Positions 1-10,927 of a stretch of DNA of 64,000 nucleotides are shown one piece after another. A program made the translations under genes and the position numbers. The stretch is from Rheum nobile (lineage: Eukaryota > Streptophyta > Magnoliopsida > Caryophyllales > Polygonaceae): assembly GCA_027886185.1 (NCBI GenBank), contig WOAB01000317.1:1736001-1800000 (forward strand), in the 5' to 3' direction. Under the pieces are notes generated by a model. It made no database searches. It was not told the DNA's origin and saw nothing but the letters and a program-made list of their open reading frames with translations. Positions within the stretch are counted from its first letter, which is position 1. Every line of letters starts with the position of its first letter.

Positions 1-393
1 TATTCAATACAATTAGTTTTGATTGTATATACATTTGATTAGTTCTAACTTAGTATATCATCATATTTAACTAGTCATCTATCAACAATAAAAAAACTAG
101 TATTAGATAATAATTTCAGTATGGTTAAATTAAGAGAAAATAACATTAAGAATTAAAACATAACATATAATTGCCATGTGTAAATTATAAAATTTAAGAG
201 TACCACACATTCTGAAACAACTGAATCAAAATCATTTATATATATTTTCCTTCAAAAAAATAGTGGAATTGAACTATTTTTTATTGACAAGATACTTAAA
301 TTAGTTAATAAACATCATTCTAATAATATGTATTGTCTTAAAAAAAATTTAATTATTATTAGAATTAATATAGTTCATTTTATAATAAAAAAA
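1..393. repeat. Dispersed repeat A, copy 1, left part
   Basis: This AT-rich stretch aligns almost base for base with 48726-49085. It is split by the solo LTR starting at 394 and resumes at 5606. Copy 1 carries about 50 bp near 110-165 that copy 2 lacks. It has no coding capacity. The far end of copy 2 reads GTTCCGCCACTG, whose complement CAGTGGCGGAAC resembles a hAT-type terminus, so it may be a degraded DNA transposon. The left edge is cut by the window. Confidence 0.7.
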
Positions 394-837
394 TGACGCA
401 GTAGAAAACGCGAAGGATTAGCAAGCGCTAAACCTGGATATGAATTAGGTTCGCAAGCGACGAACTCAAAGAACAAGCTCTGAAATCCACCAGAAATTAA
501 GAGAAAACTCTTAGGGTTTTGATTGAATAAAAGATAACGTCTGCCAACATCCGAAAAGTGCTTAAATATGATAACGAAACCCTAATGCGAAAATAAAGCG
601 AAACGGAAATAAAATATAAATTGCGAAAAAAACTAAAACGTTGTTTTGAGGTCCGAAACGATCTCGGATGGCCTAAAAAGCCCATTAGTCACAAAAAAGC
701 AGTGAGTTGGACTCGTTGGGCCGGTCCGCTTCCCGAAAACATATTATGGGCGTCAATCGGACATCGAACGCCAAATCTGCGCAAGAACGGACGAACCCTT
801 ACGACGATCAACTTCGTCTTCAATGCGCGCAGCCAAC

Positions 838-1018
838 TATTAGGATATCATATATTTTTTAGTTATCTTGGTTTTATGTTTGTTAAGATTTTTACCCTTT
901 CCCTAGTTGTAAGATCTTATCTTGCTCTCCAAGCACAACTCTTGTATATATATCATACGTTTCCAATAAAAAAAACCAAGAGGAAATTTCCCAATTCTCT
1001 CTTCTGTTTAGTTTTACA
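838..1018 (+). repeat. Copia-1 5' LTR
   Basis: 181 bp, starting TATTAGGATATC and ending GTTTTACA; near-identical to 5408-5588. A TATATATA run near 943-952 could serve as the element promoter. The start is TA rather than the usual TG. Confidence 0.92.
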
Positions 1019-1036
1019 TGGCATCAGAGCTAGAAC
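1019..1036 (+). other. Primer binding site (Met-tRNA type)
   Basis: TGGCATCAGAGC directly abuts the 5' LTR. It differs by one base from the common plant motif TGGTATCAGAGC, which pairs with the 3' end of initiator methionine tRNA to prime minus-strand synthesis. Confidence 0.85.
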
Positions 1037-1108
1037 CCTAAAACAATAACCTATCATGCATACTTCCTCCTTCTCCTTTAATTTTTTTTCTCTCTCTTTC
1101 CTTGACCC

Positions 1109-2270
1109 ATGACTGGCGATAATTCAACCAAGAAAGATGGTATCGACCCTACCTCACTGTATTACCTTTATCCGTCGGACCATACCGGCATGAATCTTGT
1201 TCCGGTTATTCTCAAAGGTGACAACTATCAGGAATGGGAGCAAGCCCTGCGGAACGCCTTTAGCGCGCGTCGCAAACTTCCATTCATTGATGGTCGGATT
1301 TCACAACCTGTTGAGATCGCTGCAACCTATGACGACTGGTGTGCTGTCAACTCCATGCTGGTGGGGTGGATTCTTCGAACGGTTGATTCCTCAATCCGTT
1401 CCTCTTTATCCTACAAGAAATCAGCGAAAGCCCTATGGGACGAGATCGAGCAGCGTTTCTCCATCGGCAACGCCCCTCGAGTTCATCAATTATGAACCGA
1501 GGTCGCTCGGTTTCGTTAGAATGGTCAGCCTGTTGCTATCTATTTCGGACGCCTCAAACAACTCCAAGACAAACTTCAGAACTACCGCAAGCCCCGTCAT
1601 TGCTCATGCACTGGCTGCAAGTGTGCGTGGGTCTCGGAACTTCAAACTGAACATGACGAAGACTATGTCCATGAATTTCTTATGGGCCTCGATGATGGTT
1701 CGTATGGGGCGCTGCGCTCCCATATTATTGCTCAAGATCCCCTGCCTGGTTTGAATCGTGTTTATTCTCTTGTTATTCAAGAGGAACGCCATCGCACCGT
1801 GTCCACTGAATGCGCTGCATGGCAGGATGTTGTTGCCTTTGCTGCTCAAAACAAGGCTCCTTCTTTCAAGTCACTCCCTGCTGGTCGCTCTGAGTCGTCT
1901 TCTCGGTCCGACAAACCTACCTGCACTCACTGTGGTCGCTTAGGCCATGAGGTTTCATCTTGCTTCAAAATTCATGGGTACCCAGAATGGTGGGAGGAGT
2001 TTCGTCAGAAGCGTGGCGATGCTTCTACCTCATCTGCTGGGGCTGGACGTGGTCGTGGATCTTCCTCGGGGTCCTCTTCTCGCCCACCTACTGGTCGCGG
2101 TTCCACGAGGCTCGCTAATGCTGCTCAGGGACCTACCTCATCGTTTCCTACAAACCTGACTTCGCAGGACCGTGCTGCTCTGTCTCCAGCTCTCACTGAT
2201 GACCAATGGAAACCTGACTTCGCAGGACCGTGTTGCTCTGTCTCCAGCTCTCACTGATGACCAATGGGCT
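1109..2270 (+). pseudogene. Copia-1 gag (capsid/nucleocapsid), broken
   Basis: The frame opens with ATG at 1109 and shows the Copia gag N-terminal signature (YYLYPSDHTGMNLV, then LKGDNYQEWEQAL). A CCHC zinc knuckle for RNA binding, CTHCGRLGHEVSSC, lies near 1921-1962, followed by a Gly/Arg/Ser-rich tail. The frame is interrupted by TGA at 1493-1495, where relatives have Arg (CGA to TGA, a transition). At 2152-2267 a 58-bp direct duplication, not a multiple of three, shifts the frame before the protease. A non-functional gag. Confidence 0.9.
2152..2267 (+). repeat. 58-bp tandem duplication inside Copia-1
   Basis: The block starting AAACCTGACTTCGCAGG occurs twice in tandem (2152-2209, 2210-2267) with one C/T difference. 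It encodes the gag-protease linker (SQDRAALSPALTDDQW) twice, in two frames, and explains the gag/pol frame break. Confidence 0.92.
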
Positions 2271-5200
2271 CATATGATGGAGATGTTGAAAAGTTTCAAA
2301 GGCTCCGCAGAGGACAATCTGATGGGTAAGGTTTCGACTCGGTGGATTCTTGACACTGGCGCCTCGTACCATATGACGGGCAACTCGTCTATATTACAGA
2401 ACTTGCACACTATCTCTCCTGCTACTATTATTTTGCCAGATAGGTCGACCTCCGTAGCCTCTCAAGCAGGGACGGCTGTGCTTGGGGACTCCTTGAAAAT
2501 TAGCAATGTTCTGCTAGTGCCGCAGTTTAATTGCAATTTGATTTCTTTTGTTCACTTACTGCGTGAGTTATGGCTTCTTGTAACTCTTACTGACAAGCTT
2601 TGTGTCATTCGGGACCGACATTCGAGGACAGTGATTGGAGTCGGTGAAGCAAGGGATGGGGTTTTCTGGCTTTGCACAGGCGTCAGCATCTCCGGTCAAG
2701 AAGTTGTTGTGTCTACGTCTTCTCCAGGGCTATGGCATCAACCATTGGGTCACCCTGCTTATTCATTAGTTTTGAGTTTACCAGGAATACGGTTTGATAG
2801 CAAACATTCAGTAGATCCTTGTTCTATCTGTCTTCAATCTAAGCAAACTCGTGATTGTTTTTCTTTGAGCAGTAATAAAGCTATTGATTTATTTGAACTC
2901 ATCCATGCTGATGTTTAGGGGCCGTATCGTACCTCCTCTACTTGTGGTGCTCGTTATTTTTTAACATTGGTTGATGATTTTTCTCGTTGTGTATGGGTGC
3001 ATTTACTTGCTTCCAAGACAGAGGTGGCAAAATTGGTTCAGAATTTTTGTGCATTCACGCAAAGACAATTCAACAAGCAGGTCCGACGTTTTCGTACCGA
3101 CAATGGATCTGAATTTCTTCCTCTGCGGCCTTACTTCGACTCTATCGGTGTCATTTTTTAGTCTTCTTGTGTGGCTACACCGCAGCAAAATGGACGGGCA
3201 GAGCGCAAGCATCGCCACATACTTAACGTCGCTCGTGCTTTGCGGTTTCAAGCCTCATTGCCAATTCGTTTTTGGGGCCAATGTGTTCTCACAGCCGCTT
3301 ACTTAATCAGTAGAACTCCATCCAAAGTTCTTCACGGGAAGACTCCATACGAACTCCTTTACGGACAACCTCCGAGCTATAATCATTTGCGCATATTTGG
3401 GTGCCTTTGCTATGCTGCGGTTCTTCCTCGTGATCATGATAAGTTCGCATCTCGCAGTCGCCGATGCGTGTTTCTTGGGTACCCCTATGGCAAGAAGGCT
3501 TGGCGGTTGTTTGATCTTGATTCAGAAACTTTCTTTGAGTCCCGGGATGTCATCTTTCAAGAGAGTTCATTCCCATTTGATGTGTCGCCTACTGAACCTA
3601 CTGAGTCTCCTTGCACTGATGTGTCGCCTCACCCTGCTGTGTTTGATTCACCTGCTCGTCCAGAGGATGTCTTCCTCGAACTATCTCTTCCGGCTCCCGC
3701 CGTTTCTGCTGAACATGCTGAACCTCTGGCTCCCGCAGCCTCTGTTGAACCTGCTACTGATCGCCGCAGCGAGCATTCGAGGCAGCCTTCTACGCACCTT
3801 CGTGATTTTGTTTGCCACACTGCTCAGTGCAGAACCCCTCCCATCGCTGCATCATCTCCGACTTCGACACCCTCCTCAGGTACTGTTTATCCCATTGTCA
3901 ATTTTGTTAATTGTGACAAATTTTCACCTTCTCATGTGCAGTTCCTAGCTGCTGTAACAGCTGCTGTTGAACCTCGATCTTATGCCGAGGCTGTTCGTCA
4001 CTCTGAATGGCGACATGCCATGACTGATGAGCTCACTGCGTTGGAGAACAATGGCACTTGGTCTCTTGAATCTTTGCCTCCCGATAAGAAGCCTATTGGT
4101 TGCAAGTGGGTATTCCGCATTAAGTACCGTTCTGACGGATCCATTGAACGTCATAAAGCCCGACTTGTTGTTCTAGGAAATCGCCAAGTTGAAGGGGTCG
4201 ATTTCACTGAAACATTTGCCCCCGTTGCAAAAATGTCTTCCGTTCGGTTGTTTTTGTCTGTGGTTGCGGTTCAGGGTTGGGCACTTCATCAAATGGATGT
4301 CCACAACGCTTTCTTATATGGCGATCTTGCCGAAGAAGTGTACATGCGACCTCCACCGGGTTTCGCAGCCCCGGATGGTAAGGTTTGTCGGCTTCGAAAG
4401 TCTCTCTATGGTCTTCGTCAAGCACCCCGTAACTGGTTTGCCAAACTCGCCTCTGCTCTTGTTCAATTTGGTTTCAAGCAATCATACGCAGATTACTCTT
4501 TATTCTCTTACATTCATCACAACATCACTCTTCATGTACTTGTGTATGTTGATGACTTAATCATCAATAGCTCGTCATCCATTGCAAGATTCAAGGAGTA
4601 TTTACATTCATGTTTTCACATGAAGGATTTGGGAACTCTGAAGTATTTTTTGGGCCTTGAAATTGCTCATGGGAAGGATGGTTTGTTTATTTGTCAACGG
4701 AAATATGCACTCGATATATTATCCGAGGCCGGTCTTCTTGGGGCTAAACCGACTGATTTCCCGCTTCCGCAAAACCATGATCTTGCTTCCGCATCTAGAC
4801 TTGAGTATGCTCACGCAGATCGCTATCGACGCTTAGTTGGACGCCTTATTTATTTGACCATCACACGACCCGAGCTTAGTTATCCGGTTCATATTCTATC
4901 TCAATTCATGCAATGTCCGAAATATGCTCATTGACAAGCTGCCACTCGGGTTCTTCATTACATCAAGAGCCATCCAGGTCAGGGGATCCTCCTTTCTCGC
5001 AAGAGCTCGTTGCTTCTTACAGCTTATTGTGATAGTGATTGGGCGGCTTGTCCGATCACTCGACGTTCTTTGACGGGGTACTTCGTTCTTCTGGGTAACT
5101 CACATGTTTCTTGGAAGACTAAGAAGCAGCCTACCGTGTCCCGATCTTCCGATGAGCCTTGTTTGTGACAGTCAGGCAGCCCTCCATATCTCTGCGAATC

Positions 5201-5400
5201 CTGTGTTTCATGAGCACACCAAACACATCGAAATTGATTGTCATTTTGTACGGGATCTCATTCAGTCCGGATGTGTTACTACCTCCTATGTTCGATCTCA
5301 GGATCAGCTTGCAGACATCTTCACAAAGGCATTGGGCAAGCAGCCTTTTACGTACTTGCTTGACAAGTTGGGCATTCAAGATTTGCATTCTCCAACTTGA
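2211..5400 (+). pseudogene. Copia-1 pol (PR-IN-RT-RH), broken
   Basis: Protease active site WILDTGASYHMTG near 2343. Then the pre-integrase domain (LWHQPLGHP), integrase zinc finger (CSICLQSKQ) and integrase core (VDDFSR, DNGSEF, QQNGRAER). Reverse transcriptase spans roughly 4000-4900 with LVYVDDLII at the catalytic YVDD. RNase H follows and ends at TGA 5398-5400. In-frame stops at 2916 (Trp to TAG), 3159 (Gln to TAG) and 4932 (Trp to TGA) are each one transition from sense. The segment between SRSS and CDSQ near 5148-5160 is deleted, removing part of RNase H. The longest intact frame is 3171-4934. Confidence 0.93.
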
Positions 5401-5407
5401 TGGGGAG

Positions 5408-5588
5408 TATTAGGATATCATATATTTTTTAGTTATCTTGGTTATATGTTTGTTAAGATTCTTATCCTTTCCCTAGTTATAAGATCTTATCTTGCTCTCC
5501 AAGCACAACTCTTGTATATATATCATACGTTTCCAATAAAGAAAACCAAGAGGAAATTTCCCAATTCTCTCTTCTTCTTAGTTTTACA
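5408..5588 (+). repeat. Copia-1 3' LTR
   Basis: 181-bp partner of 838-1018. The purine tract TGGGGAG lies immediately before it, and the target duplication CCAAC follows at 5589-5593. Confidence 0.92.
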
Positions 5589-5605
5589 CCAACCTTCCTA
5601 CATCA

Positions 5606-5815
5606 GAAAATATCATAAATTAAACTATACTTTATATAAAGTAGTTTTAGTCGATTATAAAAAAAGATTATATTTGAAATTAATTATCAAAAAATATTGA
5701 TTTATTTAAATTATTCAATTATAATTATAATATAATAGTCATCGGTCACCTTTACTTTGCGCTTCATCGCTATTTATAAGTATTTATAAGTGTGCCCTCT
5801 TTCAAAAGTTTCTAG
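5606..5815. repeat. Dispersed repeat A, copy 1, right part
   Basis: Resumes the alignment with repeat A copy 2 (49087-49270) after the nested insertions, up to the shared TATTTATAAGTGTGCCC and CTTTCAAAAGTT. From 5816 to about 6000 the sequence is AT-rich and unremarkable. Confidence 0.65.
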
Positions 5816-6017
5816 TTTCACAATTATCCATAATCGATTTTGTGGTCACTAATTAATACCCATATATATCTAATGACCCTCTGTAAATTAATCAGCGTTT
5901 TTTGTTCTATGCGACGATTTAATTGAATTATATATGAACCCACCGACTAATACTTCCATCGATCTCAATTAAGTTCTCACCGTCTATTTTGTAGTCGTCT
6001 GAACAGCTGCCTTGCAC

Positions 6018-6069
6018 AACTTAGTTCCCCTTATTCGACCAAAAAAAAAAAAAACTTAGTTCCCCTTAT
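6018..6069 (+). mobile_element. Tail-only retroposed insertion with 17-bp duplication
   Basis: AACTTAGTTCCCCTTAT occurs at 6018-6034 and 6053-6069. Between the copies lie only TCGACC and 12 A residues. A long exact duplication bracketing an oligo-A tract is the mark of target-primed reverse transcription. The inserted body is just six bases, so this is an extremely 5'-truncated SINE or LINE copy. The same TCGACC-A(n) insert occurs at 12745-12760. Confidence 0.8.
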
Positions 6070-6563
6070 GTACGAAACATTTCTTTTGGATCGAGTCCCG
6101 AACTCATTTTATATAAAAAAAAATATCCCCTCGGTTTTGTGATACTGACTTTGCATAAATGATGTGCATCATGTATATATACATGAAGTTTTAATTTCTA
6201 AACCTATACTTTAAAGACATAGGTTAAAATTTTTGGTTCACTTAGATAAGTTACATTATCAAATGCATGTTTATAACACCATAAAAGAATACAGTATACA
6301 TATGTGTATTGATCCCTGGTAATTATTTAATTAAATTTTCAGGTTGTTTTATTTATTTGATCCAGTTGATCATAATATAATCATCACATGCAAAACGCGC
6401 CGTGATATATATACCCCATCCAGGAACGTACTCTTAATTAATTTATCATATATATGATTTCACACATATATTTGACATTATACCACACCGTCTAATTTTT
6501 AATAATGGCATATTGCAACGGAAAAATGGATCTTGAAATCAACCCAAGGAGGCCACTACCGTG

Positions 6564-6571
6564 TATAAATA
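6564..6571 (+). promoter_or_regulatory. TATA box of the peroxidase gene
   Basis: TATAAATA in a local GC-richer context, about 150 bp before the peroxidase ATG. It leaves room for a 5' UTR of about 110-120 nt. No other close TATA candidate is better placed. Confidence 0.6.
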
Positions 6572-6713
6572 CCCAGGTTGCATGACCTCGTTTGGCATCA
6601 CCAATTAATCAGCTATATCTACACTTGCGCTCACTAATATAATCACTTGTCTAGCTAACAACGTACATTCCTGCAGCCTTGATTAACTCTAACCACCTTA
6701 ATTAAGCTTTAAG

Positions 6714-8026
6714 ATGGGGTCACCAAAATCCTCAGCTTTTGAGCTCCAAATCTGCCTTGTTCTGCTGCTGGCGGTAGCCGCATCTGCGCAGCTATCCTCA
6801 AGCTTCTACCAGACCACTTGCCCTAATGCACTCTCCACTATTCGACAAGCCGTGTTCTCCGCTGTCGCCAATGAGCACCGCATGGCCGCTTCTTTGCTTC
6901 GTTTGCATTTCCATGATTGCTTTGTTAACGTACGTACGTTAATTACACTTTAGCTTACATATATTAGTTAACATATGTACTTATGTTTGATGTTGTATAT
7001 GAATTAATTGATGTGTAGGGTTGTGATGGGTCTGTTCTGTTGGATGATAATTCCACTTTCACTGGAGAGAAGACGGCTGCTCCCAACAACAATTCCATTA
7101 GGGGATTCGACGTCATCGACACCATCAAATCCAACGTCGAGAGCGTGTGCGCTGGTGTCGTGTCTTGTGCCGATATTCTGGCTGTGGCCGCCAGGGACTC
7201 CGTTGTCGCGGTACGTACGTACGTAATACATACGTACTAATGTTACTATATATGGAGGAGCTATATATAGTAATTAATGAGTGGATTCCGATTTTATTAA
7301 TATTCCAGTTAGGAGGACCCAGCTGGACGGTGCAATTGGGTAGAAGAGACTCTTTAACAGCGAGTCTAAGCGCAGCCAACTCAAATCTCCCAGCTCCTAC
7401 TTTGAGTCTAACTGGCCTCATCTCTGCTTTCTCTACCAAAGGCTTCAACACTTCTGAAATGGTTGCCCTCTCAGGTAAACTTAATTAAGCTTATATCTTC
7501 TAATTTGGGATGATTATTTTCTAACAAACACTAACTAACTTATAATGAAGTGATTTTACCAAAAAACTTATAATTAACTGACGTATGTATTGTTATACAA
7601 AAACCTTAATTATATATATATATAATGCTAGGGGCACACACAATAGGGCAAGCAAGGTGCACAACGTTCAGGAGCAGGATCTACAACGAGACGACCACCA
7701 TAGAGTCAACCTACGCAGCCTCCTTGAAGTCAAACTGTCCGAGCGGGAGCGGCAGCGGAGACGACAACCTGGCCCCGCTCGACGTGACAAGCCAGTTCGT
7801 GTTCGACAAGGCCTACTTCACGAACCTAGTGAACTTCAAGGGGCTGTTGCACTCCGACCAGCAGCTCTTCGGCAACCAGTCTACTGACTCCGTGGTCTCG
7901 GGCTATAGCGGCACTTCGTCGACGTTCTTTACGGATTTCGCCAGCGCTATGATCAAGATGGGTAATCTTAGCTCCCTCACCGGAACTAATGGGGAGGTCA
8001 GAACCAACTGTAGAAAAGCCAACTGA
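6714..8026 (+). CDS. Class III secretory peroxidase, four exons
   Basis: Exons 6714-6929, 7019-7210, 7309-7474 and 7632-8026 join through GT-AG introns to encode 322 residues, the usual family length. Residues 1-25 form a hydrophobic signal peptide ending at AASA, so the mature protein starts QLSSSFYQTTCP. The distal haem site is RLHFHDCFVNGCDGS, with catalytic Arg and His and the calcium ligands. The proximal haem histidine is in GAHTIGQARC. VVSCADILAVAARD is the family core motif. Eight cysteines suit the four conserved disulfides. Such enzymes oxidise phenolics with hydrogen peroxide in the wall or vacuole (lignin, suberin, defence). The P7/cationic-peroxidase-1 type is the closest recalled; the paralogue cannot be fixed. 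The four-exon layout is classical and the gene looks intact. Confidence 0.97.
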
Positions 8027-8310
8027 TCATACAATTAAGTGTGTGATTTAGCGGGGTTATTTTATGTACTTTTCGTCAATAAGCAAATGTTATGGTGTGA
8101 TCGATCTTGTACGTGTGGTGTGGTTGCTAATAATAGTTCATGAACTCACATGAATATATATGTCTAAAAGCTACAGACATCAGCATTTGAGTTGACTAAT
8201 CTGCATGCTTATATTTCAGGATTATATCGATGTATAACATATATTCCGATCATGTTTATTGTACTATTGGTAAAAGGAAAAAAATGGTGTGAAGTGTGCG
8301 AAATGCTTTT

Positions 8311-8765
8311 TGACGCAATAGGAAACGTGAAGGATTAGCAAACGCTAAACCTGGATCGAAATCAAGTTCGCAAGCGACGAACTCAAAGAACAAGCTCTGG
8401 AATCCACCAGGAAATAAGAGAAAACTCTTTAGGGTTTGATTGAATAAAAAATAACGTCTGCCAACAACTGAAAAGTGTTTAAATACGATAACGAAACCCT
8501 AGTGCGAAAATAAAGCGAAACGGAAATAAAATATAAATTGCGAAAAATACTAAAACGCTGCGTTGAAGCACGAAACGATCTCGGATGACCTAAAAAGCCC
8601 ATTAGTCACGGCAAAGCGATGATTTGGACTTGTTGGGCTGATCCGCTTCCCAAAAACATATTATGGGTGTCAATCAGACACCGAACTCCAAATCTACATA
8701 AGATCGGACGAACCCTTGCGACGATCAACTTCGTCTTCAATACGCGCAGCCAGCCTTCCTAGTCA
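8311..8765. mobile_element. Solo LTR (copy 2), intact ends
   Basis: A 455-bp unit starting TGACGCAATAGG and ending CCTAGTCA, flanked by the perfect 5-bp duplication CTTTT (8306-8310 and 8766-8770). It aligns throughout with 394-837 plus 5594-5605. No internal region or second LTR is adjacent, so it is a solo LTR in the peroxidase 3' flank. Confidence 0.82.
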
Positions 8766-8770
8766 CTTTT

Positions 8771-10528
8771 CTATTGTCAACTATGAGAATCCAACGACCT
8801 TATGAAACCGAATATCAAGATTAACTATTACTAGATATAAGAGAGAGTAAAACACCAATTTGATCCACTAATGAAATAAAACTGATCCTAGTGTGTTAAT
8901 GAAGGTCCCACTACATATACCATTATACCACCAGTTCAACTACAATGCAACTGTTAAGAAAAGAAAGAACACAAAATCGTGTATAACATTATTAGTTTGA
9001 ATTGGTAATATATGGAATGGTACAATGGTTTTGCATAAGATATTTCATAATGTTTTTGTTATACAAAATTTTCCTTCTATAGGTTCCACCGCAGTTCTTA
9101 AATGCAACAATTCAATTTAACTCGGATCGTTGAGAGGGCTATTCTTTTTGTTTGGTGGACAATTTGGACTGTCCATTTCCCGTCCCCTGAATTGGGCCTA
9201 TTTCCCTATGATAGACCATCCGATTAGTCATTATAATTCTTTCTTTGATCTTCGACAAACTGGTTAAACGTTGGTTTAGTCATTACAATTTACACAGTAC
9301 AATAGCAAAAAACAATTTTTGTATCCGGGACCATTTTGTGGAACACTTGGTAACGAAATAAGGTTATATTGAAGTAAAGAAAGAAGCAAGGAATGAGCTA
9401 AGCAAAAGAACAGAGCCTAAATTTCAGATGCATAAACAGAGAATGAACCTGTCACAATATCACAAGCAAACACCGAAAATCCAGTTCATCCCATTTGCAA
9501 AAGAAGAGCTGGCTCAACTTGTGGCCTTGGCTTGGCGTTGTTGTTTTTAGTGTATTGTATTTATTCATCCCTTCTCACTTTTTCCATTTCCCAGCTTTAT
9601 TAATCAGATGACAAGTTCGGTTTCATATTTTTAGGTTCAATTTATCAACGGTTCAAGTTGTTTTGAGTTTTATGTTGAAAGAAGCTCAACTCCTATCTTC
9701 AAATCATGTTGGATTTCGAGCTAGATTATCATGTTATTCTGATTTATGGGATGAGGTTTCAGGAGGAGTGAGTTGGATTTTCTGGCCGAGTCCAACTGTG
9801 ACACATATCAAAACAGACCGCAAAAGTTGTATTTTATATAGTATTTAAGAGAGGGGAAATGGGTCTCACTGATAAGCTGATTCTCCACACCCTCTGCATT
9901 GTTTGTTGAGTTGGCTTCCATGAGCGAGCTTGGAAAGGCATTAAAAGGCAACTGTTGAAGTTGTGTGATGGCAGCAGCAATCAGAGGAGTAAATGGTGAA
10001 TTCTGTTTCCAGGTGTGACTTGTCTGACCATCAGGGATCAGACCACCGTATTAACTTTCCACCCTATTTCAAATTAACCAATCTTTTCACACCCCTACAG
10101 CTAATTCATAGCTGTAACTGCACTGTGTCTATGTTATCTAAACTCCATACACCCAACTTTTTACAGCCAGGATCATGTTTAACTATCTACTTTCAAGGCC
10201 AAGAAAATTACCTCGAGTTGGCAACACGCGCCTTCTTGTAAAAGAAACATGAGTCCTAGTGCAAGTGCCCATGTTTTCTAGCGTTTGTAAGTTTTGCATA
10301 TCATAGGGAAAAGGACTCATGGACCCACAATGAGTGCCAGGTGATGGCACTCAATCTGGCAACTCAATAATGAGGCTCTTTTTGGGCATGTGAGATTGAT
10401 GTGTTATATGTTCTGTTTGTTCTTTGTGACCAACCAAACCTACATTTTTGTATCTTGAAAGATCAAAGAAAATTATCCTCCCATTCCCCTCATCTGAAAA
10501 ACAAAAAGATTCAAACTTGAAGTTTTCC
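8771..10528. other. Intergenic region upstream of the SOFL gene
   Basis: AT-rich sequence with no credible gene or repeat; the short frames around 9663 and 9993 lack ATG-anchored homology. The stretch 10330-10528 is presumably promoter and 5' UTR of the SOFL-like gene. Confidence 0.5.
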
Positions 10529-10927
10529 ATGGAAGAGTTCAGCAGCAATGAATCTGGATGGACCAAGTACCTTGGCTCCCCATCTTTGCAAGAAGAAAAC
10601 TACAGCAGTGGTATTGAAGATGGTGACTACAACTACTACCATGGAGGCGTAAAGCACAAGGAAAACGAAGACAATGACTCTATAACTTCGGATGCATCGT
10701 CGGGCCCACGGAGTCGCGAGGCTTTTAGTGGTAGAAGGGTCAATGCAGGTGGGTGTTCTTCTAAGTGTAGTGCAAATGATGAAGATGATAAGTACTATTG
10801 TGGTAAGAGGCTTATAATAGGTGAGAAGCCTTGTAAAGAGGTGAAGGGTAAAGCTGGGAAGGTATCAACTATGGTCAGCAAGGCAAAAGGAGCTTTGAAG
10901 CAGAAAAGAGGTAAGAAAGCAAATTAG
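10529..10927 (+). CDS. SOB FIVE-LIKE (SOFL) family protein, 132 aa
   Basis: Two motifs define the family: ESGWTKYL near residues 8-15 and DSITSDASSGP near residues 50-60. The rest is low-complexity, acidic in the middle and Lys-rich at the C-terminus (KAKGALKQKRGKK). ATG 10529 is the first methionine; the frame stays open further upstream but has no ATG there. In Arabidopsis, SOFL proteins raise cytokinin levels and alter cytokinin responses; their biochemical activity is unknown. The gene is one exon and intact. Family assignment rests on the two motifs and is inferred without a search. Confidence 0.8.
   Translation: MEEFSSNESGWTKYLGSPSLQEENYSSGIEDGDYNYYHGGVKHKENEDNDSITSDASSGPRSREAFSGRRVNAGGCSSKCSANDEDDKYYCGKRLIIGEKPCKEVKGKAGKVSTMVSKAKGALKQKRGKKAN

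Larger units (their letters stand above)
838..5588 (+). mobile_element. Copia-1, full-length LTR retrotransposon, decayed
   Basis: A 4751-bp element with 181-bp LTRs (838-1018 and 5408-5588) flanked by the perfect 5-bp duplication CCAAC (833-837 and 5589-5593). A primer binding site complementary to initiator Met-tRNA follows the 5' LTR, and a purine tract GGGGAG precedes the 3' LTR. Order is gag, protease, integrase, reverse transcriptase, RNase H, which is the Copia order. Coding is broken by in-frame stops at 1493, 2916, 3159 and 4932, by a 58-bp duplication at 2152-2267 and by a deletion in RNase H near 5150. The two LTRs differ at only a few bases, so insertion was fairly recent. Confidence 0.95.
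394..5605. mobile_element. Solo LTR (copy 1), split by Copia-1
   Basis: Two pieces, 394-837 and 5594-5605, form a 456-bp unit starting TGACGCA and ending CATCA. It matches 8311-8765 along its length. The TG...CA ends and 455-bp size fit a solo LTR left by recombination. The flanks are AAAAA and GAAAA, an imperfect 5-bp target duplication; copy 2 has a perfect one. Repeat A at 48726-49285 shows the same site without it. Copia-1 inserted 12 bp before its right end. A short non-autonomous retroelement is the alternative. Confidence 0.7.

Noticed and set aside
621..1049. 142-codon plus-strand frame across the solo LTR and Copia LTR
   Set aside because: Starts at TTG and crosses a transposon junction; only an accident of insertion.
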